Shown: one piece after another, positions 1 through 9,434 of the stretch
Layout: each line of letters begins with the position of its first letter
Numbering within the stretch: the first letter of the stretch is position 1
Source: Halostagnicola kamekurae
GTDB taxonomy: Archaea; Halobacteriota; Halobacteria; Halobacteriales; Natrialbaceae
NCBI RefSeq assembly: GCF_900116205.1
Contig: NZ_FOZS01000001.1
Span: 1,240,001 to 1,304,000, forward strand
Length of the DNA: 64,000 nt
Direction: 5' to 3'
Program-made: the position numbers and the translations under genes
The notes under the pieces: generated by a model
Told to the model about the DNA's origin: nothing
The model's input: only the letters and a program-made list of their open reading frames with translations
The model's database searches: none

Positions 1-52
1 GGGAGGCTTCGGCAACCGTTTCGGAGGTTCCGGTGGTGGCAGTCAGATCTAA
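1..52 (+). CDS. 3' end of an unidentified gene
   Basis: A frame open from the window edge ends with TAA at 50-52. The last residues are glycine-rich (GGFGNRFGGSGGGSQI). Too little is visible to name a family. It lies 39 bases before exporter gene A and on the same strand, so it may be the preceding gene of that operon. By analogy with cassette C that position would hold a small membrane protein, but this tail does not look like one. Confidence 0.35.
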   Translation, partial: GGFGNRFGGSGGGSQI

Positions 53-91
53 TAACCACGATACTCCTCAAGCATTCAAAAATAACAACCA

Positions 92-853
92 ATGGTTGGA
101 ATTGAAACGAATGAGTTGACGAAACGGTATAGTGAGACACTCGCAGTCGATCGCTTAGACCTCTCGATTCCAGAGGGCATCGTCTACGGGTTTCTTGGGC
201 CGAACGGCGCAGGAAAAACGACGACAATGCGACTGCTCACCGGTCTCACTCAACCAACGAGTGGTACCGGATCTGTCACTGACGTTCCGATCACAGATCG
301 GGACGGACTGAGATCTCACATCGGATACCTCCCTGAGGAACCACCACTATACGAACATGCCACCGCATACGAACAACTCGAATACGTCGCTGGACTCCGT
401 GATTTACCCGCAGAGACGACCCGAGAGCGCATCGATACATTACTTGATGAGCTCGATCTCACGGCTGATGCCGGGACACGAATCGCGGATTACTCGAAAG
501 GGATGCGGCAGAAAACCGCGTATATCCAGGCCGTCCTTCACGAACCAGATGTCGTTTTCTTAGACGAACCGACGTCCGGACTGGATCCACGCGCGGCTCG
601 CACGATTCGAGAACTGATTACGGATCTCGCTGATTCGGGAACGACTGTGTTTCTCTCAACGCACATTCTCCCTGTCGTTGAAGAAGTCGCAGATACAGTC
701 GGCATCCTCTACGACGGACAACTCGTTGCTGAAGACGCTCCAGAGACACTCACACAACGCGCAGAAACCGGCGAGACACAAACACTTGAAGACGTGTTTT
801 TGGAACTGACGAGTACTGATCCCGCCGCCGATGAGAGGGCAACCGATGGCTGA
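92..853 (+). CDS. ABC exporter A, ATP-binding subunit
   Basis: This 253-residue cytoplasmic ATPase would drive the adjacent ABC-2 type membrane protein. Visible motifs are Walker A GPNGAGKTT at residues 36-44, signature YSKGMRQ at 134-140, Walker B VVFLDEP at 154-160 and the H-loop histidine at 191, so the subunit looks active. It is closely similar over its whole length to the ATPase at 16025-16840 and more distantly to the one at 5612-6415, which makes it part of an island-internal paralogous family. Its stop overlaps the permease start by 8 bases (ATGGCTGA). Substrate is unknown. The closest general class is the CcmA/NatA-type ATPases of ABC-2 exporters. Confidence 0.93.
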   Translation: MVGIETNELTKRYSETLAVDRLDLSIPEGIVYGFLGPNGAGKTTTMRLLTGLTQPTSGTGSVTDVPITDRDGLRSHIGYLPEEPPLYEHATAYEQLEYVAGLRDLPAETTRERIDTLLDELDLTADAGTRIADYSKGMRQKTAYIQAVLHEPDVVFLDEPTSGLDPRAARTIRELITDLADSGTTVFLSTHILPVVEEVADTVGILYDGQLVAEDAPETLTQRAETGETQTLEDVFLELTSTDPAADERATDG

Positions 854-2621
854 ATCAAACTGGCCACGACATGCGCTGCGTATCGGCGTGTTCGAATTCC
901 GCCGGTCTGTACGCGCACTGTGGCATGATAAAGTTCGGTTTGCGTTGATGGCACTCGGAACGATAGTTCCGTCACTCATCACGCTGGCAGTTGTCTACCT
1001 GTTCGCCGATGCGATACGCGAGATCAGTGGGGTTGCCGTTCCAGATATGGCTCGCGGTATGATCGCGCTGTTCTGGTTGTTCGGTGTCTATCTCATCGCT
1101 CAGCGTGTCGTTTCAGCACGACCACGCATTGACGCGGAACCGCTGATGCTGACGACAGTCTCAGCACGAACTGCTGCCTTCGGATTGCTCATCGCAGAGA
1201 TGCTGCGACTTCTCGCCCACACTGCCATTTCCATCCTTGTACTCACTGGCGTGAGTGTGGCTCTACTGGGATCTCCCGTAAGTGTCCTTCTGCTCCCGGT
1301 CGTGGCTGTTCTCTTCGCTGCGACCGTTGTCGTCACAGGGTCGTTGGTGGGATACGCGATTGCGTTGCTCGTTGCGACGTCGCCGTTCGTCGCCCGGCAT
1401 AAAACGATACTTGGAACGGCCGCGACACTGCTTGCAATGGGCGGGTACTTCCTCTTTCTCTACCCACAGGTTGGTGGTCTGAGCCAAGCCGCGCTCGCGT
1501 GGTTCCCACTCGGATGGCTCGCTGATCTTGCGGTCGTGGGAACGCCGTTTGTCGGCTCGACTATTCGAGCCGTCGGTGTCCTCGCCGGAAGCGCAGCACT
1601 ACTTGTCAGTGGTGGCCTTCTCATCGAACGCGCAACGGTCGCGTTCTGGTTTATTGAACCGGTGGATCCGCAGACAGCAGGTGACCAACCCCTCCCTGAC
1701 CAGACTACTGGGAACAAAACCACCCGGCCACGAACCCGTGATACACTTGCAGATGCTGTCGCGCCGCTCACTATTCCGCAATTTGTTTCGACACCAGTTC
1801 GCCGCGTCGCAGAATGGGCGATCATGCGGACGCGCCGTGACCCGAACCGGTTGATGTTTCTCTTTATCCCCGTATTCGCAATCGGAAGTCCGCTTGTCAA
1901 TACAGCCGTACAATCCGGCTCAATTGGCACGATAGCTGCCCCGCTGAGCGCTGTTGCCCTCCCTTGGATTGCTGGTTCGCTCTTTGCAATGAACCCGCTT
2001 GGTGACGAGGGGTCCGTCCTCCCGGTAACACTCACAGCTGTGTCAGGGACACAGTACGTCCGTGGCCTCATCATACCCGGATTGGTGTTCAGTCTCCCAA
2101 TTATTCTGCTCGTGACTGGTCTTGCAGGAGTTCTTTCACCCTATACGATTGGTGAACAGTTCGGATTAGTCGTCCTGAGCGTCTACCTCACGTGTATTGC
2201 CACCACGGTTGCCCCGGCAATCGGCATGGTATTTCCTCGGTTCAGCGCGATTCGTGTCGGCCAAAGTCAAGATGTACTGCCACCACGAATGACTGCAGTT
2301 GCCGTCCATGCACTCCTCACTGCCCTTCCTGGTGCGTTACTAGCTGCGCTCGTTGTTGCACCACGCACCGCCCGAGCGGTCCTTGCCGGCGTCTTCGGCC
2401 TTGTTCCTACTGTTCTCTTTGAACTCCTCAGCGGTTCTGCTGACGGACTACTAGCAACGGCCGCTGAAACATTCCGGACGATTGGAGAGCGTATTCAGGC
2501 AGTTGATCCCGGCCAACTGCAACTCGCCGGTGGGGGATTCCTACTTCTCGGTGGAGTCCTCTGCTCCTATCTCTTGTACCAGACCGCTGTCCGCCGCTTC
2601 AATCAGTATGTTCCTGAGTGA
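846..2621 (+). CDS. ABC exporter A, membrane permease
   Basis: A 591-residue polytopic membrane protein, the partner of the ATPase just upstream. The ATG at 846 is preferred over the one at 831 because MAESNW matches MAESGW at the start of the paralogue at 16833, and because all three exporters then share the same 8-base overlap. Numerous hydrophobic segments are interrupted by a polar stretch around residues 275-310. The C-terminus (AVRRFNQYVPE) aligns with the ends of the two paralogous permeases. The family is haloarchaeal ABC-2 type permease-like. The substrate cannot be read from the sequence. Confidence 0.85.
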   Translation: MAESNWPRHALRIGVFEFRRSVRALWHDKVRFALMALGTIVPSLITLAVVYLFADAIREISGVAVPDMARGMIALFWLFGVYLIAQRVVSARPRIDAEPLMLTTVSARTAAFGLLIAEMLRLLAHTAISILVLTGVSVALLGSPVSVLLLPVVAVLFAATVVVTGSLVGYAIALLVATSPFVARHKTILGTAATLLAMGGYFLFLYPQVGGLSQAALAWFPLGWLADLAVVGTPFVGSTIRAVGVLAGSAALLVSGGLLIERATVAFWFIEPVDPQTAGDQPLPDQTTGNKTTRPRTRDTLADAVAPLTIPQFVSTPVRRVAEWAIMRTRRDPNRLMFLFIPVFAIGSPLVNTAVQSGSIGTIAAPLSAVALPWIAGSLFAMNPLGDEGSVLPVTLTAVSGTQYVRGLIIPGLVFSLPIILLVTGLAGVLSPYTIGEQFGLVVLSVYLTCIATTVAPAIGMVFPRFSAIRVGQSQDVLPPRMTAVAVHALLTALPGALLAALVVAPRTARAVLAGVFGLVPTVLFELLSGSADGLLATAAETFRTIGERIQAVDPGQLQLAGGGFLLLGGVLCSYLLYQTAVRRFNQYVPE

Positions 2622-3041
2622 AAGATAGGGTCCCGAAGACAACTTCGTGGCCAAGCGAACGGCCGAACCAGCCGATGAATAACGACTCTAATACACGCTC
2701 TTGTGAAGCAGATTATTGGTGAACACCCCGTCGCCGGAAAGTAGCCATCGGATTCGCCACTCAGCTGCTCACACTGCCATTTTGAAAAACTGCTTCTGGC
2801 AGCTAACGAGAACAAAATCGCCAGATAGTCTCCAGAAATAACATTCTTTCGAGTGAATTTATAATCTATTAACTATATATTATTGAAATAAGCAATTAGT
2901 GACAGATAATCACAACAGGTCCTACAGAAGCATGCTGATTCACTGAGTCAGCGAATGCGGATAAATTTCTATCCAGTTACCTACGTAGATACATATCCGA
3001 CAACCAGTCGTTCAGGGTACGTCTCAAAGAAGACCTGACGA
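2622..3041. other. Non-coding gap, AT-rich
   Basis: No supportable gene is seen. Bases 2820-2960 are markedly AT-rich with several TATA-like runs. This gap precedes a decayed regulator and membrane-protein remnant, whose promoter and 5' half seem to be lost. Confidence 0.5.
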
Positions 3042-3569
3042 GTGATTTCTCGGTCAGTATTGTTTCTGTGGTTCTTGTCTACCGACGGACAGAATGACTA
3101 CTTGAATGCGGACTTCTCGCTGAACGACGCGTCCCACAACCTGATGAAAATCACTATAGTCTATACGAAGCATGATTGGATGAACTTACCGTTACTCACT
3201 GCTGAGGGATTTGAGATAACGGTCTCAGAGAAGGCAACTGGCGACCTCACTAATCACTTTACTGATATGTGGGGAGGGATTATGATGTTCGTGATCCAGA
3301 CGGCCGAAACACAGCCGTCGTCCGATTATTTGCTACTGCTCTCTGCATCCCTTATCGCTCTCGGATTGACGCTGTTCATTGTCTTCCACGCCTATCAGGG
3401 ATACCAGCGGAACAGCAGCATCCGGATATTGTCCCTCACCTGTGGTCTCGGTTTCATCACTGTCGTCCCTATAACACTCTCAATCAGGGTTAACTCATTT
3501 GGCCAGATGATCGATCTTAACAGAACTGAAAACTATAAAACCGACAAAGATTGCAAGGATAGGGAGTAG
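3042..3569 (+). pseudogene. Fused remnant of a wHTH regulator tail and small membrane protein
   Basis: From about 3159 the frame matches the C-terminal part of the island wHTH regulators: FEITVSEKATGDLTNHFTDM compares with the tail ending RFTDMWEDI at 15673. It then runs without a stop codon into a segment like the small membrane protein of 15676-16005: LFIVFHAYQGYQRNSSIRIL compares with LYIVFQAFRGYRRNDSQRIL. The helix-turn-helix half is missing and the membrane part degenerates after the second hydrophobic segment. In the intact cassette these are two genes separated by a stop and 2 bases. This is therefore best read as the ruin of another regulator and membrane-protein pair. Confidence 0.65.
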
Positions 3570-3692
3570 AAATTCGGTGCCGAGTCGTATCGGAGTAGTC
3601 ATTCCCTCAGTATAGATGTTGAAGAGCAATATTATGGCCGATGCGCCTACTGCCTTCAGAAGATGAGTAACAACCAAGTCACGGAGTTCCAT
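3495..3692 (-). CDS. Small membrane protein, unknown function
   Basis: A 65-residue protein with two hydrophobic segments (about residues 8-24 and 38-57) and a basic C-terminus. A TATA-like T-rich run about 27-35 bases before the ATG fits a leaderless archaeal promoter, which argues that this is a gene and not a shadow frame. It is antisense to the decayed end of the remnant at 3042-3569. No family is recognised. It is one of several small membrane proteins scattered through the island. Confidence 0.45.
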   Translation of the reverse strand: MELRDLVVTHLLKAVGASAIILLFNIYTEGMTTPIRLGTEFLLPILAIFVGFIVFSSVKIDHLAK

Positions 3693-3879
3693 AGCTTAAA
3701 CTACCCACATAAAGATAAAAAATTTGATTGTTCGGTAGCTATTCGTGAACGGTCCGTTTGCATACCGATTTATCGACCTATTTATCATAGGATTTGCTAT
3801 TATCAACACTGTGAGAGGGCTTTTATGACGAATCAAGGAACCCGCTCGCTCGCCGAGAATTCCATCAAACAGGCCCTCA

Positions 3880-5619
3880 CTAAATTTCATAGGTCTCGAT
3901 GCGGTGAATCGCAACCCGATACGCGGCGGCGATTCCGACAATACCACCAACGAGTACAGCCCTACTGAGGATTGCCAGTGTTTCGACACCGATGTCGAGT
4001 CCGAAGGGAAGCCACCGCGTGAGGAGTACCACACCAACTGCGCGCGCAGTCTCATCAGCGACGAACGCAACGGCGATCACAATCAGACTCAACGTCACCG
4101 AAAAGAGACTGTATGCACGTTTGCTTGGCGGCACCGCTTGTCGAGAACCATCGAAACTAACCGTGTCAAAGCGTGGGAATGCGGACCCGATGCCGGTCGC
4201 CACTATCGCACTTCCAGTGACTGCGACGACACTCGCAACTCCGAGCGCACCCAACACAGGCGGAGAACTGCCAGCGAGATAGCCTGCAGCGAGTGCCACC
4301 ACTGCTGTCAGGGGGACACCGGCGAGTGCTGCCGCGGTGACGTTCCCGTGAACGACATGTCGGCCGCGTGTCGGAGCCGTCAGCAGCGTCGGGAGTGTTG
4401 AACCCTGATTCCCCAGCGGATTCAGCGGCAACACGGCCCCGGCAACCCATGCACCATACCACACGACGAACCACGGCACGTACCAGGGAACCGAACCGGT
4501 TGTCACAGCCCCCTCAATGAAGACGATCGCGGCCACCAGCGGCGGCGCAACGAACACGAACTGGAACGGCGAGCGGACCGCTCGATGAAGTGTCGTACTA
4601 GCGATGCCACGTGTCGCGGGCGCTCGGCAGACAACGGCAAGTACCGCATCGACACGTGAATCCGGCGCGGACGGCAGTTTCGTCCCCTCACCAGTACTCG
4701 TCCGAGCGGTATCAGCCAGCCACGCGTATCGGGCCGCTGGAACCGCAAGCACCGTTCCGCCAATAACGAGGACTGGCATGAGTCCGAGCAGGAAAAGCGG
4801 GCCGGTCAGATCGACGCCGGCGTTCGGTGTCGTCACAAACGCGAGGTGTCCGAACCACGCGACCGGCGGGGACTGTAAGACTGGCTCCAGTCGCTCAACG
4901 ACAGTCAACAACTCTCCGGTGACAGAAAGTGTGACGTACGCAATGCCGAGTACGACGCCGAGAACGGTCGTAAGTTGGCCGAGGTTTTCCGAGCGACGAA
5001 CGAATCCTTTGAGCGCGAACCCGATCGGGTAGCCGATCGCTGCGGCCGTAGCTGGGATCCCGATCGCTGCGGCGGTGATACCCAGCAGCGGGAGAATCGA
5101 GCCAGTCCCGGCGACCAGTCCTGCGCCAGCAGCAAGCCCGAGTCCGATCGTGTACACCGAGAACTTGGCGGCGGCTGCGAGCAACAGCCCCCCGGCGACG
5201 TCGGCTGCCGGGCGAATCGTGAGATACTGTCCGTCATTATCGAGGTTGCCGTTGCTCCCGAATCCATCACCAACGAGCAGGATCGTTAGGAACACCCAGA
5301 GGACACTCGTCGCGGTCACGAGCCACGCTGGAAGTCCCTCGCCAGCAGCGAGCGCCAAACCGACAGATCGGGCAGCATCGAACGTTTGCAAGAGGAAGAA
5401 TGCACTCATAATACCCATGAGGGCGGTGAAGACAAGCCAGAAGTCCTGATGTCTCACCCACCGGTAGCCACGAAGTAACTCGATTCGGGCGATCTCCCGG
5501 CTCCGACTTGAAGACGGGAAAACGCCTGTGAACGAACTGTGTTGGCGCGATCCATGACTGCCGGTTCTGACTGTCGTTGATGACGACGGCTCTGAGAGAT
5601 CTGAGGATTCTTCAGACAT
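3880..5619 (-). CDS. ABC exporter B, membrane permease
   Basis: A 579-residue polytopic membrane protein. The frame is open further upstream, but that extension is the shadow of the ATPase gene. The ATG at 5619 gives MSEESSDL and reproduces the 8-base overlap (ATGTCTGA) seen in exporters A and C. The hydrophilic N-terminal 40 residues are followed by RIELLRGYRW and then many hydrophobic segments. The end (HRIETYEI) aligns with the ends of the other two permeases, and internal patches such as PLNPLGNQGSTLPTLLTAP correspond to GLNPFGDEGAVLPTTLTAV in permease C. The substrate is unknown. Confidence 0.83.
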   Translation of the reverse strand: MSEESSDLSEPSSSTTVRTGSHGSRQHSSFTGVFPSSSRSREIARIELLRGYRWVRHQDFWLVFTALMGIMSAFFLLQTFDAARSVGLALAAGEGLPAWLVTATSVLWVFLTILLVGDGFGSNGNLDNDGQYLTIRPAADVAGGLLLAAAAKFSVYTIGLGLAAGAGLVAGTGSILPLLGITAAAIGIPATAAAIGYPIGFALKGFVRRSENLGQLTTVLGVVLGIAYVTLSVTGELLTVVERLEPVLQSPPVAWFGHLAFVTTPNAGVDLTGPLFLLGLMPVLVIGGTVLAVPAARYAWLADTARTSTGEGTKLPSAPDSRVDAVLAVVCRAPATRGIASTTLHRAVRSPFQFVFVAPPLVAAIVFIEGAVTTGSVPWYVPWFVVWYGAWVAGAVLPLNPLGNQGSTLPTLLTAPTRGRHVVHGNVTAAALAGVPLTAVVALAAGYLAGSSPPVLGALGVASVVAVTGSAIVATGIGSAFPRFDTVSFDGSRQAVPPSKRAYSLFSVTLSLIVIAVAFVADETARAVGVVLLTRWLPFGLDIGVETLAILSRAVLVGGIVGIAAAYRVAIHRIETYEI

Positions 5620-6415
5620 GTGGCTGCTCCTCCGAGCCGGTGGCATCGCTGTCGGTCGCCTGTGACCGTTCAGAGTCCGTCGTGTCCCGTTCGGAAGTGA
5701 CCTCCAAGAAGGCGGTTTCGAGATCAGGTGACTCGTCTGCCCGAAATTTGAGCTCCGCGGGTGGGGCTTCTGCGACGAGCGTCCCGTCGTTGATGACGCC
5801 GATGGTGTCTGCGAGCTCATCGACAATTGGGAGGATGTGTGTCGACAGGAAAATCGTCATCTCGCGGGTGACAAGGTCAGCGATCGTGTCCCGAACGGTA
5901 CGTGCGGCACGGGGATCGAGGCCACTCGTCGGCTCGTCGAGGAACACCACATCCGGGTCGTGAAACAACGCTGCGATGATCCCGACTTTCTTGGTCATCC
6001 CAGTGGAGTAGGATTCGATGCGTTTGTCGGCGTCAGCGAGCAGACCGAAGCGATCGAGCAGTGTTTCAATTCGTCTGTCAGCCTCGTCGTCGGGGATACC
6101 GTGGAGGCGTGCGACGTGGCGGAGTTGTTCCCAGGCGGTTAATTCGTCGAAGACTGGTGGCTCCGCTGGGAGGTAACCGATTCGCTGCGTTATGCGGGGG
6201 CGATCTGTAATCGGAACGCCAGCAATCTGTGCAGTACCGGCTGTTGGTTCGGTGAGTGTGACAAGCATTCGCATCGTCGTGGTTTTCCCGGCTCCATTCG
6301 GACCGAGGAATCCGTAGACGGTTCCCTGTGGGATAGAAAGGGAAAGGTCATCAACGGCATGTTCGGTACCGTATTGTTTCGTCAGTCCGTCCGCGATGAT
6401 CGCGTGATCGGTCAT
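5612..6415 (-). CDS. ABC exporter B, ATP-binding subunit
   Basis: A 267-residue ATPase. Walker A GPNGAGKTT lies at residues 38-46, signature YSTGMTK at 136-142, Walker B VVFLDEP at 156-162 and the H-loop histidine at 193. It is a more diverged paralogue of the ATPases at 92 and 16025. A serine- and acidic-residue-rich tail of about 25 residues follows the ATPase fold. It couples by an 8-base overlap to the permease. In contrast to cassette C, no intact regulator precedes it: the 600 bases upstream hold no recognisable wHTH gene. Confidence 0.92.
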   Translation of the reverse strand: MTDHAIIADGLTKQYGTEHAVDDLSLSIPQGTVYGFLGPNGAGKTTTMRMLVTLTEPTAGTAQIAGVPITDRPRITQRIGYLPAEPPVFDELTAWEQLRHVARLHGIPDDEADRRIETLLDRFGLLADADKRIESYSTGMTKKVGIIAALFHDPDVVFLDEPTSGLDPRAARTVRDTIADLVTREMTIFLSTHILPIVDELADTIGVINDGTLVAEAPPAELKFRADESPDLETAFLEVTSERDTTDSERSQATDSDATGSEEQPHV

Positions 6416-7068
6416 GATTCGGTCACTCTCATTATCGTTGTGTTGCGCCGCTGATGGAGGGCGGCAGGCTGATTTGGTGGCTTAATTCAGGGTACGGCAG
6501 CATTCGTAGTCGGTCAATCACTCGGTGTAAACACTCCTTTACAGTAAAACATGGTTTACATCTCTTGTTAAAACTATCGATCAACTCACCGACGTATTTC
6601 TAACGTTCCGTGCCGAACCATCTGAGAAAGACATACCACCACAAATATTTGTCACGGGGGCATGCTATGTTGCGGTCCTGAAGAAGAACGAGTAGGACAC
6701 GTCGAAGACCAGTTCACGATGCGATGATGACACGAGGTTGAATCGTAAACATCGTGGATTGTACATCTGTCGTGGGAGTAGTAGTCACTACGGACTGCAA
6801 CGGAGCGGAAAACACTCAGCAAATGATAACTCCGGGTCCGTCGTCGACTTTCGGGAGGAAGTCGGCATTTTCGGACAAGGTAGTCCCGACTATCACAAAT
6901 AGTATTCAACTTCATAATGATTCCTTATGATCGCGTAATATATGAAGAGACTCGACCAAAGGAGTGCTCCACAGAGCTGGGGTTCGGGTGCTCTCTATGC
7001 ACTAATCTGCTATCTGGTTGGTTGAGTCAAAACTATTTTTAGCATTTGTTTGTTACCTGTCCAGTACC
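6416..7068. other. Non-coding gap upstream of exporter B
   Basis: No supportable gene is seen on either strand. The gap holds an imperfect palindrome at 6544-6559 and an AT-rich run at 7029-7040, which could be the promoter of the membrane protein that follows. A regulator gene expected from the cassette layout is absent. Confidence 0.5.
6544..6559. promoter_or_regulatory. Imperfect 16-bp palindrome upstream of exporter B
   Basis: GTAAAACATGGTTTAC matches its reverse complement at 14 of 16 positions. It lies about 130 bases before the start of the exporter B ATPase gene. It does not resemble the shared island 15-mer. A role as operator is only a possibility. Confidence 0.3.
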
Positions 7069-7620
7069 GTGGAATGGCCGCCTTGGGAACCGCTGGACAC
7101 GTCACAACTTGTGGCTGGAGTACTGATTTCGATCATTATCATGGGAATGTTTCTTCGGACGCTTATCGACGCTACTTCGTTCACCGAGATGCTTCGGGCA
7201 GTCGGTGGAGTGGTGGTTCTGTGTCTGTTGTTTGGCTACCGGATCGTGAGTCCGAACCTTCAGAATCCGAAAGCTGGCGTGTTACTATTCTTCGTCGGCG
7301 CAGTTACTGCGGGAATCCTTATCGTGCTTACAGAAAATCCGTTTTCGAACGAATTGCTCGCTACGTTTGGGGTATTCTTCCTATATATGAGTGCACTCCT
7401 CGTATCGCCATATGTGGATATTTCGACAAGGGCTATGGGTGGGGTAGCTATTCTAGTCGGCGGTAGTTTCGTAGTTCTTGAATGGCTCGTGTTTCGTGTT
7501 GGAAGCGGCGCTGAAGCTGACACGTATATTTCGGGAGTTCTACTGGCAGTGCTCGGTGTGGTAATGGTCGCTCGGCCAGATACAGTTGATGATGTAGCCG
7601 AGGAGACGAATGAGGGGTGA
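7069..7620 (+). CDS. Multi-spanning membrane protein, unknown function
   Basis: About six hydrophobic segments in 183 residues, ending in an acidic tail (VDDVAEETNEG). The frame opens at a TTG at 7018, but GTG at 7069 is preferred: an AT-rich element at 7031-7040 lies a leaderless-promoter distance upstream, and the protein then begins VEWPPWEP, a natural cytoplasmic start. The start remains uncertain. No family is recognised. The gene stands alone between exporter B and a decayed membrane gene. Confidence 0.6.
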   Translation: MEWPPWEPLDTSQLVAGVLISIIIMGMFLRTLIDATSFTEMLRAVGGVVVLCLLFGYRIVSPNLQNPKAGVLLFFVGAVTAGILIVLTENPFSNELLATFGVFFLYMSALLVSPYVDISTRAMGGVAILVGGSFVVLEWLVFRVGSGAEADTYISGVLLAVLGVVMVARPDTVDDVAEETNEG

Positions 7621-8113
7621 GCAACACAAACAGCTCTGGCTCTGTGAACTCCTCTATTATGCTGGGGGTGCACCCCCTACAGTCAGTATAGACAATTCAC
7701 TGACCGCGAGTGTAGATGAATTGTGATAGTATGAATGCGAACGAGCGGAAAAGAAAATATCCGTTGTCTCAATTGCTAACTCACCGATAGTCCAGTACTG
7801 ATATCAGAGCACAAGAAAGCCAGTAAGTAGAGGCGCTGTGAATCCGCTTCTATAACTTCTCGCCTTATTAGAATCTAAGTCTAAATCTAGGACGGCTTGT
7901 GCAATTTCCATAGGTCACCTGTATCACAATCAAGAATAAATATCACTTCTGAAATATAACGGGGTATGGTGAGTCATGCTTTGGGAGTAGCTCTCGGAAA
8001 TGACACCGAATGAGGTACGATTGACACCATATCTCACTAAGATTTTTCAATTTTCGATACAGAGTGGGCGATGAACAGTCAACCTACTATTGTACCGATG
8101 AGATTGCTGTTCA
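7621..8113. other. Non-coding gap
   Basis: Low-GC DNA without a supportable gene on either strand. A short run of six-base near-repeats (aatcta, agtcta, aatcta) lies near 7870. Nothing else stands out. Confidence 0.45.
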
Positions 8114-8517
8114 TCAGGTAGTGACCGTGGTTACTACCCAACCCCCGATTCGACCGTATACCAGACCGAACAGAGCGACGAGAACAAGCACTACTCTGCC
8201 GAAAATCACCAATCTGGACGATGACGCCAAGTGACCATTGTCTCGATAGCGGGATTATCCGCCATGACGAACGGTGTGAGTATGCCGAGGATCCCACCGA
8301 GAAGACCTGCACGAAGGCCAGCGGCATCTGGATCTGTCGAACGGATTGTGGCGATCACCTCTCCGATGAACGCACCGAATATCATGATGTCGCCCGTAAT
8401 GTTTGCCTCGGAATTCGGAAGCCAGTTTACGAGAACCGTGATCGGGAGAGAATCGAGTGCGCCAATGAACTCGAATCGCCATACTAATGGGACAGAGCGG
8501 TGGAATGACGGGGACAT
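8114..8517 (-). pseudogene. Frameshifted small membrane protein, DUF5518-like
   Basis: The reverse-strand frame from 8517 encodes hydrophobic segments and the motif AGLRAGLLGGILGI, reminiscent of haloarchaeal DUF5518 proteins, and stops near 8206. In another frame of the same strand a further hydrophobic helix (VIFGRVVLVLVALFGLVYG) continues to a stop at 8114. A single indel near 8225 would join the two into one protein with a final transmembrane helix. The family name is tentative. Either the gene is broken or it genuinely ends at 8206. Confidence 0.4.
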
Positions 8518-8605
8518 TCATCTCTAAAGATTCTCGAAGGTGGCATATATTCTTCGTACGAGCGATAGGGGGACGTTGCTCCGGAGTGACGTAGGTCTGA
8601 ATCCG

Positions 8606-8640
8606 ACTCTGTTGAAATCCTATTGGTTCGACAGCTTTCC
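8606..8640. repeat. Orphan end of an IS5-type element
   Basis: The sequence beginning CTCTGTTGAAAT and continuing CTATTGGTTCGA is nearly identical to the reverse complement of the right end of the element at 21197-21643 (CTCTGTTGAAAT followed by TCTATTGGTTTGA). No transposase frame or second inverted repeat is found near it. It therefore appears to be a solo end left by deletion or decay of a second copy. Confidence 0.65.
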
Positions 8641-8737
8641 CACTGAAACGGCCGTTAGGTAGGACTGTGTATCAAGCAGATCGGCTTTAATGTCTAATAG
8701 AAAGCATTATGTGTCTGTGTTTTGAAGTTCTTATTGT

Positions 8738-9010
8738 ATGCCCTCTAAAAAGACAGTTGGAGCTGCGCCATTGATCACAGGAATTTTGCTCGCGTTCCAA
8801 TCAGCCGGCACGATCGTTCAAAACGGACTTTCGCTGTGGTCGGTCCCCGGTTTCATTGGTGGTTGTGCTGCTATCGTTATCGGTCTCGGGATTCTACTTG
8901 AATGGGACACGTTCAAACGAGATGCGGTGGGGCGCAACCGGCCTTCTGTGGCTGTTCTTGGATTCGCTGCCGCCGTATTTTTCGCCGGTGCAGCAATTTC
9001 GATCGCATAG
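8738..9010 (+). CDS. Small membrane protein, unknown function
   Basis: A 90-residue protein with three hydrophobic segments (about residues 9-24, 35-52 and 70-88), a basic N-terminus (MPSKKT) and a short loop containing EWDTFKRDAVGRNRP. The start is ATG at 8738 after an AT-rich stretch. It lies 100 bases from the orphan IS end. No family is recognised. It may belong to the set of small membrane proteins carried by the island. Confidence 0.6.
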   Translation: MPSKKTVGAAPLITGILLAFQSAGTIVQNGLSLWSVPGFIGGCAAIVIGLGILLEWDTFKRDAVGRNRPSVAVLGFAAAVFFAGAAISIA

Positions 9011-9434
9011 AACGACAGAGAACAACATCCGCCCCCATATTTTGTACGCAATGCTGACACCTACTACTCAGGAACTCAAGAAACACCTTCAGCTTTCCCT
9101 GAGAGAGATCGGAACCTTACACGTGTTGCTGTAATATATTATACCATACGCTCTTCTGTAGGAGATTGTTGACACTGCTCAGTTGTCGCTGTGGAATCGA
9201 AGAGAGCAAGGGCACCTCCCGGCGAGCCGTGACAATGTCTGCGACTCACGGGTCGACAGACTCTTTCGTTGAATCTCTGCGCCACTTGTTGACCTCATAG
9301 CGGCTCAGCGTTCATAGACTCTAAATCGCATCAGTGATAAATGCGTCTTGAAATATAGTTTGAGAAAAGCGGATCATAGGCCGGTAGACGTACACAGAAT
9401 CTAATCTGATCTGAATACAAACTCCATCACTTCG
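9011..9434. other. Non-coding gap
   Basis: No supportable gene. A strong AT run (taatatattatacc) near 9133-9146 resembles a TATA element but no convincing start follows it at the usual distance. Confidence 0.4.

Noticed and set aside
3880-5826. Longer start for permease B at 5826
   Set aside because: The extra 69 residues are the shadow of the ATPase gene. ATG 5619 reproduces the overlap seen in the paralogues.
6652-6915. 87-codon reverse frame upstream of exporter B as a possible regulator
   Set aside because: The translation is rich in R, S and C with no helix-turn-helix pattern and no similarity to the island regulators.
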